Assembly (NCBI GenBank): GCA_028292305.1 | Contig: JAQGMQ010000637.1 | Location: 1 to 6,905, forward strand | Direction of reading: 5' to 3' | DNA length: 6,905 bases | Origin: Rhodoferax sp. | GTDB lineage: Bacteria > Pseudomonadota > Gammaproteobacteria > Burkholderiales > Burkholderiaceae_C | Shown: one piece after another, positions 1 to 4,864 of the stretch | How the letters are laid out: every line of letters begins with the position of its first letter | Numbering within the stretch: position 1 is the first letter of the stretch | Made by a program: the position numbers and the translations under genes | Notes under the pieces: generated by a model | Database searches by the model: none | Told to the model about the DNA's origin: nothing | The model's input: only the letters and a program-made list of their open reading frames with translations

Positions 1-156
1 CAGCAGCGTCAACCAACGTTGACAAATCAACCAGCCATAACAACCGGAACCAAGCCTTCCCACAAACTCAAGACGAAGGGCAGACAGGACACAAGCTGCC
101 ACGCACCCAACCGCACAGAATGTTTTAATCGACGTTCTCGAAGGGAAACACACAAC
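1..156 (+). other. A/C-rich upstream leader, no gene
   Basis: This stretch precedes the gamma-synthase-family gene. It stays open in that gene's frame back to a TTG at 19, but the 46 residues this would add look like low-complexity readthrough and not conserved protein, so I treat it as noncoding. From 31 to 120 I count 34 A, 34 C, 17 G and only 5 T, so the RNA would be C-rich and weakly structured. A TTGACA hexamer sits at 19-24 but has no acceptable -10 at 16-18 bases. A TTTAAT hexamer at 124-129 is a possible -10 but has no recognisable -35. The promoter is therefore not assigned. The upstream gene, if any, lies outside the window. Confidence 0.6.
8..23. repeat. Small palindrome GTCAAC-N4-GTTGAC
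   Basis: A perfect 6-bp inverted repeat with a 4-base spacer (CAAC) overlaps the TTGACA hexamer at 19-24. The 7-mer TCAACCA occurs at 9-15, on the left arm, and again at 27-33. This is the size and form of a small operator, but no regulator is identified and the signal may be chance. Confidence 0.3.
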
Positions 157-1389
157 ATGGCAACCCAAGGCTTCACAACCGGCATCGTGCATTCGGACAA
201 AACGTTCGGCGTCGAACACGGCGGCGTGCACAAACCCATCCACACCTCGGTGCAGTACGGCTTCGACACCGTCGAAGACCTGATCGGCGTATTCCAAGGC
301 ACCCTGAAAGGGGCTTACAACTACGCCCGCCAGGGCACGCCCACCACGGCCGCGCTCGAGGCGAAGATCACCCGCATGGAGGACGGCCTGGGCAGCATTT
401 GCTTTGCCACGGGCATGGCGGCGATCAGCGCCGTGTTCCTGACGTTGCTGCGTGCGGGCGACCACCTGCTGGCCAGCAAGTTCGTGTTCGGCAACACCAA
501 CAGCATCTTCGGCACGCTGCGCGATCTCGGCATCGAGGTCACCACCGTCGATGCCACCGATGCCGCCAAAGTGGCCGCCGCGATCCAGCCCAACACCCGC
601 ATGGTGTTCGTGGAAACGATTGCCAACCCGGGCACGCAGGTGCCCGACCTCGGCGGCATCGGCTCGCTTTGCGCCGATAGGGGGCTCGTCTACGTGGTCG
701 ACAACACCATCACCTCGCCGCTGCTGTTCCGCCCGAAGACGGTGAATGCCAGCCTGGTGGTGAATTCACTCACCAAGACGATCGCCGGGCACGGCTCGGC
801 CATGGGTGGCGCGGTCACGGACACCGGCATCTTCGACTGGAGCAAGTACCCGAACATGTTTGCGGCCTACCGAAAAGGCGATGCGTGCCAGTGGGGCCTG
901 ACGCAGATCCGCAAGAAGGGCTTGCGCGACATGGGCGCTTCCATGTCTTCGGAACACGCCCACAGCATTTCGGTCGGCGCGGAAACCCTGGCCTTGCGCG
1001 TGGGCCAGAGCAGTGCCACCGCGTTGCAGTTGGCCAAGTTCCTGGAGCGGCATCCCGCCGTGGTGCGGGTGCACTACCCGATGCTCGAATCGCATCCGCA
1101 GCACCGTCTGGCCACCAAGTATTTCGCCGCCGGCTCATGGCTGCTGTCGTTTGAACTGCGCGATGCCGCTGGCTGCCTGGCGTTCGTGAACCGCCTGCGG
1201 ATTCCAATCAAGGCCACTGGTCTGGGCGACACGCGCACACTGATCATTCCCGTGGCACCGACGATTTTCTGGGAAGCCGGGGCCGCGGTGCGCGCCGAGA
1301 TGGGTATCAGCGACGGCATGATCCGGCTGTCTGTCGGTTTGGAAGACCCCGCTGATCTTCTGGCGGATTTCGCGCAAGCCCTAGGCTGA
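157..1389 (+). CDS. Cystathionine gamma-synthase family PLP-dependent enzyme
   Basis: A 410-residue cytosolic enzyme of the Cys/Met metabolism PLP family (fold type I), which makes or breaks C-S bonds at the gamma or beta carbon of homoserine- and cysteine-type substrates. Visible landmarks: Y56-x-R58, which contacts the PLP phosphate of the partner subunit; G86-M87 in the phosphate-binding turn; D182 in VVDNT, which pairs with the pyridine nitrogen; S204-L-T-K207, with K207 the Schiff-base lysine; and R390 in RLSVGLED, which binds the substrate carboxylate. Length is normal for the family. Compared with methionine gamma-lyase as I recall it, about 20 extra residues lie between the HGS after K207 and GLRDM; the FDW motif there resembles O-acetylhomoserine sulfhydrylases. 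The PLP-stacking Tyr is Phe (F111). Exact substrate cannot be told, so no symbol is given. The ATG start is preferred because GAAGGGA (140-146) lies 10 bases upstream and the family sequence begins here. It is transcribed alone and ends at a strong terminator. Confidence 0.93.
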   Translation: MATQGFTTGIVHSDKTFGVEHGGVHKPIHTSVQYGFDTVEDLIGVFQGTLKGAYNYARQGTPTTAALEAKITRMEDGLGSICFATGMAAISAVFLTLLRAGDHLLASKFVFGNTNSIFGTLRDLGIEVTTVDATDAAKVAAAIQPNTRMVFVETIANPGTQVPDLGGIGSLCADRGLVYVVDNTITSPLLFRPKTVNASLVVNSLTKTIAGHGSAMGGAVTDTGIFDWSKYPNMFAAYRKGDACQWGLTQIRKKGLRDMGASMSSEHAHSISVGAETLALRVGQSSATALQLAKFLERHPAVVRVHYPMLESHPQHRLATKYFAAGSWLLSFELRDAAGCLAFVNRLRIPIKATGLGDTRTLIIPVAPTIFWEAGAAVRAEMGISDGMIRLSVGLEDPADLLADFAQALG

Positions 1390-1405
1390 ACGTGGCCCGG
1401 TCAAC

Positions 1406-1439
1406 AAGCGGCAGTGTCAGCTGGTGCTGCCGCTTTTTT
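1406..1439 (+). terminator. Intrinsic (Rho-independent) terminator
   Basis: A perfect 9-bp stem, AAGCGGCAG (1406-1414) with CTGCCGCTT (1427-1435), can be extended inward through G-U and C-G pairs. It runs directly into six T residues (1434-1439). It begins 16 bases after the stop codon of the gamma-synthase-family gene, so that gene is separated transcriptionally from the chemoreceptor gene downstream. Confidence 0.92.
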
Positions 1440-1506
1440 GCAACACAAAATAAAAACCGGGAATCTGTACACAAAAAATCCAATACAGTCTAGAGTGTTC
1501 ACCATG

Positions 1507-1533
1507 TAAATAGACGTCACTTATGTGCGAAAC
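1507..1533 (+). promoter_or_regulatory. Weak candidate sigma-28 (FliA) promoter
   Basis: TAAA at 1507-1510 is followed, after exactly 15 bases, by TGCGAAAC at 1526-1533. The enterobacterial FliA consensus is TAAA, 15 bases, GCCGATAA. The -35 core matches fully and the -10 matches at 4 of 8 positions, including the CGA core. Chemoreceptor genes are commonly FliA-dependent, and transcription from here would start about 30 bases before the ATG at 1568. The imperfect -10 keeps confidence low; no better sigma-70 pair was found in 1440-1560. Confidence 0.3.
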
Positions 1534-1555
1534 TTCGTGCGGTGCGCCTTTTCAT

Positions 1556-1561
1556 GGAGGA
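1556..1561 (+). promoter_or_regulatory. Ribosome binding site deciding the chemoreceptor start
   Basis: GGAGGA lies 6 bases before the ATG at 1568. It supports that start over the in-frame ATG at 1523, which has no such site and adds 15 residues unlike a receptor N-terminus, and over the ATG at 1583. Confidence 0.85.
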
Positions 1562-1567
1562 CTCGTC

Positions 1568-3451
1568 ATGACGCTTGCCCATATGAAGATCAGCACCCGG
1601 CTCTACAGCGGGTTCCTCACCTTGCTGCTGCTGCTCGTGGCCAGCACCGGATTTGCGCTGTTCCGCATGGCCGAGATCCATGACCGGGTGCTCGACATCA
1701 TTGACGTGAAGAACGTGCAGGTCGAGTTGCTGGGCGAGATGGAGCTGTCGATCGAGGACCGCATGATCGCGCTGGGCAACCTGGCGATGCTGACCGACCT
1801 TTCGGTGATGCAGAAGGAAGTCGAACGCCTCGCGGCGCAGGCCAAGCTCTACAGCGACGCCGAGAAACGGATCAACGACATGCTGGCCAGACCTTCTGCA
1901 ACTGCCTCTCAGGAGCGTGCGTCCATGGCCAGGATCAAAACTCTTGAATCCGCCACGCTGCCGCTGATCGACAAGGCCGCCAAACTCGGTTTCGACAACA
2001 AGGACGCCGAAGCCGGCCAGGCCATCCTGCACGAGGTGCGCCCGGCCAAAGTGGCCTGGTTTGCTGCCGTCGGCGAACTCGTCAAGCTGGAAGCCGAACT
2101 GAACCACAAGGCCTCGCAAGAGGCCGAGGTGAGCTACCAGAATACGAAGATCGGCCTGCTGGTACTGGGCGGCGTGGCCTTGGTGATCGGTTTGGCGGCG
2201 GCATTTTTCATCACGCGCCAACTCATCGCGCAGCTCGGCGGCGAGCCGAAGGACGTGACGCGCATCGTGGAGAACATCGCCAGCGGCGACCTGAGTGCCG
2301 AAGTGGCCACCGCGCCTGGCGACCAGAGCAGCATGTTGTTCGCCATGCGCGGCATGCGCGACAACCTGGTGCGCATCGTGGCCGGCGTGCGCAGCAACGC
2401 CGACGGCGTGTCGACCGCGAGCACCGAAATCGCGCAGGGCAACCACGACCTGAGCGGCCGTACCGAACAGCAGGCCAGCGCCCTGCAGCAGACCGCAGCG
2501 TCGATGGAGCAACTGAGCACCACGGTGAGCCAGAACGCCGACAACGCGCGCCAGGCCAACCAGTTGGCCATGAGTGCCTCCACCGTTGCCACTCAGGGCG
2601 GTGCCGTGGTGGCCGAAGTGGTGGAGACGATGAAGGGCATCAACGACTCGTCACGCCGCATCTCCGACATCATCGGCGTCATCGACGGGATTGCTTTTCA
2701 GACCAACATCCTGGCGCTGAACGCGGCGGTGGAGGCAGCGCGCGCGGGCGAGCAGGGCCGCGGTTTCGCGGTGGTGGCCAGTGAAGTGCGCAGCCTGGCC
2801 CAGCGCAGCGCCGACGCGGCCAAGGAAATCAAGACCTTGATCTCGGCCAGCGTGGCGCGGGTCGAGCAAGGCTCGGCGCTGGTCGACAAGGCCGGCGTCA
2901 CCATGACCGAAGTCGTGCAGTCGATTCGCCGTGTGACCGACATCATGGGCGAGATCAGTGCCGCCAGCAGCGAACAGAGCCAAGGTGTCAAGCAGGTGGG
3001 CGAAGCGGTCACGCAGATGGACCAGGCCACGCAGCAGAACGCGGCCCTGGTGGAGCAGTCCGCCGCGGCAGCGTCCAGCCTCAGCACCCAGGCGACGGAA
3101 TTGGTGCGGGCGGTTTCGGTTTTCAGGCTGCCCGGGGATTCGGCGCGCGGTGAGCGGGCCGCTTCGGCCGCGCCCGCCCTGCGGGCTGTGCCCGCGCCAG
3201 CTGCTGCGAGCCGGCCAGCCATGGCGTCCCGTGCCGTGGCGCCCAGGGCCAAACCATTCGGCATCGACAAGCCGCCGGCCAAGACGTTCGCCAACGCACC
3301 CGTCAACGCGCCCACTTTTGCGGTGCGCACAACGGGAGCGTCGCCGATTGTCTCGAAGCCGTTTGCGCTGCTGCGCCCGAAGACTGCGCCCGCCGGTGCC
3401 GCCGTATTGGCGACCGCAGGCGGCACCGAAGGGGATTGGGAGGCCTTTTAA
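1568..3451 (+). CDS. Methyl-accepting chemotaxis protein, Tsr-like, with 4-helix-bundle sensor
   Basis: A 627-residue inner-membrane chemoreceptor that senses a ligand outside the cytoplasm and controls the CheA-CheW kinase complex. Order: TM1 about 12-32; helical periplasmic sensor 33-194, resembling the 4HB_MCP family; TM2 about 195-215; HAMP about 217-274, beginning with the frequent LGGEP; signalling domain to about 521. The hairpin tip (377-411, FQTNILALNAAVEAARAGEQ onward) is nearly identical to E. coli Tsr. By alignment from memory, Q301, Q308 and Q315 match Tsr methylation sites 297, 304 and 311, and Q497 lies near the 493 site; all four are Gln here, so CheB deamidation would be needed before methylation. 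Residues 522-622 are an Ala/Pro-rich basic linker, and the protein ends in DWEAF, matching the CheR/CheB docking pentapeptide (NWETF in Tsr). The ligand is unknown. Its stop overlaps the stop of the convergent acyltransferase gene. Confidence 0.96.
   Translation: MTLAHMKISTRLYSGFLTLLLLLVASTGFALFRMAEIHDRVLDIIDVKNVQVELLGEMELSIEDRMIALGNLAMLTDLSVMQKEVERLAAQAKLYSDAEKRINDMLARPSATASQERASMARIKTLESATLPLIDKAAKLGFDNKDAEAGQAILHEVRPAKVAWFAAVGELVKLEAELNHKASQEAEVSYQNTKIGLLVLGGVALVIGLAAAFFITRQLIAQLGGEPKDVTRIVENIASGDLSAEVATAPGDQSSMLFAMRGMRDNLVRIVAGVRSNADGVSTASTEIAQGNHDLSGRTEQQASALQQTAASMEQLSTTVSQNADNARQANQLAMSASTVATQGGAVVAEVVETMKGINDSSRRISDIIGVIDGIAFQTNILALNAAVEAARAGEQGRGFAVVASEVRSLAQRSADAAKEIKTLISASVARVEQGSALVDKAGVTMTEVVQSIRRVTDIMGEISAASSEQSQGVKQVGEAVTQMDQATQQNAALVEQSAAAASSLSTQATELVRAVSVFRLPGDSARGERAASAAPALRAVPAPAAASRPAMASRAVAPRAKPFGIDKPPAKTFANAPVNAPTFAVRTTGASPIVSKPFALLRPKTAPAGAAVLATAGGTEGDWEAF
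3394..3428. repeat. 10-bp perfect inverted repeat near convergent gene ends
   Basis: CGGTGCCGCC (3394-3403) and GGCGGCACCG (3419-3428) are exact inverse complements with a 15-base loop, and lie within the last 20 codons of the chemoreceptor gene. In RNA from either strand this gives a very stable GC stem. Neither side is followed by a T tract, so it is not a standard intrinsic terminator. It could pause polymerase or protect a 3' end, or simply reflect codon content in a GC-rich gene. Confidence 0.5.
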
Positions 3452-4713
3452 GGCGTCGGGCCGTCGGATGCCGCGCGCACCGGCGCCTTGAATGGATTGC
3501 GCTGCTCCAGCGCTTCCATGTATTCCGAAATGCCATGGCCCTCGCGTTCGAGGAAACGCTCCACGGCATCGGCAAACGCCGGGTGCGCCAGCCAGTGGGC
3601 GCTGGTCGTCTTCACCGGCAGCAGGGCCCGTGCCATCTTGTGTTCACCCTGTGCGCCACCTTCGAAGCGGTCGAAGCCGTGGTCAATGCACCAGGCCAGC
3701 GGCTGGTAATAACAGGCTTCGAAGTGCAGGCAATCGACACGTTCCAGCGCGCCCCAGTAGCGCCCGTAAGCCACCCGGACCGTGCCTGCTTCGGCCGCTT
3801 GCTCACCCAGCGCAATCAGGCTCGTGGCGATGGGCTTGCCGTTGCGCTCGGCGACGAACAGCAGCCAGTTTTCGGGCATCGTGGCCGCCATGCGCCTGAA
3901 GAAGTCGCGGCTCAGATAGGGCGCGTTGCCGTGTTCGTAATAGGTGCGTTCATAGCAGCGGTAAAAGAAGTCCCAGTCCTTGGTGGCGATGTCCGCACCA
4001 CGCGACGAGCGGAACACCACACCCGCCTCGGCGACGCGGCGGCGCTCCTGGCGGATCTTCTTGCGTTTCTCCTGGTTCAAGCTGGCGAGGAAGTCATCGA
4101 AGCTTTTGAAGCGGTGGTGCAAAGCGGGAAGCGCACCATCGGAGGCGACCGACGCCAGATCCGCGACACGCACAGGTGCCACATTGGTCCAATGAAACTG
4201 GACGGTGTGGCGCAGCATCAAGCCGGCGTTGGTTGCGGCGATGACGTCGTCGTCGGCGGCGAACAGCATGTGCAACGACGACAAGCCCTCGGCTTCGCAC
4301 AACGCGATGAGCGCCTTCACCAGCGCTTCGCGTGCGGCCGGGCTGCGTGCCAGCAGCCGCGCACCCGGCACCGGCGTGAACGGCGCCGCCACCAGGCCCT
4401 TGGGGTAGTAGGGCACGCGGTGCTGCTGGTAGGCATTGGCCCAGGCCCAGTCGAACACGTACTCGCCGTAAGAGTGGTCCTTGAGGTACAACGCACACGC
4501 CGCGTGCAGCACGTCGCCGTGCCACAGCGTAAGGAAGCGCGGTGTCCAGCCGGTGTCGGGCACGGCGCTGCCGCTCTCGTGCATGGCCGACAGGTATTCG
4601 TGGCGCATGAAAGGGCCGGGCTCGGCCTGCAGCGCCAGCAAAGCGTTCCAGTCGGCAGCCGCGATGTCGGCCGGCGAATCCAGCACCCGGGTGACATAAT
4701 CAAACGAGCGCAT
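3448..4713 (-). CDS. FemAB-like / GNAT-type predicted N-acyltransferase (COG3146, DUF482 type)
   Basis: A 421-residue soluble protein with no signal peptide or membrane segment. I recognise it as the family annotated as 'predicted N-acyltransferase' or 'peptidogalycan biosynthesis protein' (FemAB_like, PF04339), whose substrate is, to my knowledge, not established. Landmarks: an aromatic-rich N-terminal half (YVFDWAWANAYQQHRVPYYP, 85-104); HMLFA at 148-152; QFHWTN at 172-177; a very basic helix rich in Lys and Arg at 214-226; a central GNAT-like region with ENWLLFVAERNGKPIATSL (281-299); and a conserved-looking C-terminal block, RFEGGAQGEHK (349-359) followed by SAHW (371-374). The frame continues upstream to 5040, but the ATG at 4713 is chosen because AAAAGGG lies 4 bases before it, the family-like sequence begins there, and the longer version would overlap nadE. 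It is divergent from nadE and convergent with the chemoreceptor gene, so it forms its own transcription unit. Confidence 0.88.
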   Translation of the reverse strand: MRSFDYVTRVLDSPADIAAADWNALLALQAEPGPFMRHEYLSAMHESGSAVPDTGWTPRFLTLWHGDVLHAACALYLKDHSYGEYVFDWAWANAYQQHRVPYYPKGLVAAPFTPVPGARLLARSPAAREALVKALIALCEAEGLSSLHMLFAADDDVIAATNAGLMLRHTVQFHWTNVAPVRVADLASVASDGALPALHHRFKSFDDFLASLNQEKRKKIRQERRRVAEAGVVFRSSRGADIATKDWDFFYRCYERTYYEHGNAPYLSRDFFRRMAATMPENWLLFVAERNGKPIATSLIALGEQAAEAGTVRVAYGRYWGALERVDCLHFEACYYQPLAWCIDHGFDRFEGGAQGEHKMARALLPVKTTSAHWLAHPAFADAVERFLEREGHGISEYMEALEQRNPFKAPVRAASDGPTP

Positions 4714-4864
4714 CAGGCCCTTTTCGGCGGTGGAAATGGGCGCAGTCGAGCGCGGTTTTTGGGCTTGGCATGGCTGTCGATGATGCCGTGAAACAGTGGC
4801 CCGCGGGCGGGACGGGTTAAGCCTCGCAACCGGCGTGCCCTTTGAAGCTTTTCTCGGAACCAGC
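4714..4864. other. Divergent intergenic region between acyltransferase and nadE
   Basis: These 151 bases must carry start signals for both flanking genes. On the minus strand AAAAGGG (4718-4724) is the acyltransferase ribosome binding site. On the plus strand only a weak CGGAAC (4855-4860) precedes the nadE ATG. TTGGCA at 4765-4770 resembles a -35 but has no acceptable -10 at 16-18 bases. The short inverted repeat GGCAT/ATGCC (4767-4771 and 4783-4787) is weak. No promoter or operator is assigned with confidence. Confidence 0.5.

Noticed and set aside
19..47. Sigma-70 promoter from the perfect TTGACA at 19-24
   Set aside because: Positions 16-18 bases downstream read around AACCGG, with no resemblance to TATAAT.
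19..156. N-terminal extension of the gamma-synthase-family protein from TTG at 19
   Set aside because: The extra 46 residues look like nothing in the family, while the ATG at 157 has a Shine-Dalgarno-like GAAGGGA 10 bases upstream.
1465..1488. LexA (SOS) box
   Set aside because: The CTGT and ACAG arms are 16 bases apart rather than the 8 of an SOS box.
1517..2512. 331-codon open frame on the minus strand opposite the chemoreceptor
   Set aside because: Shadow of the receptor's sensor and HAMP coding sequence; composition is artefactual and no start signal stands out.
3436..4791. 451-codon open frame on the plus strand opposite the acyltransferase gene
   Set aside because: It is antisense to a gene with recognisable family motifs. 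Its translation is rich in His, Arg, Gln and Val runs typical of the reverse complement of GC-rich coding DNA, and it has no recognisable domain.
4765..4794. Sigma-70 promoter for nadE from TTGGCA at 4765-4770
   Set aside because: The -10 position at 17 bases is GTGAAA and neighbouring spacings are no better.
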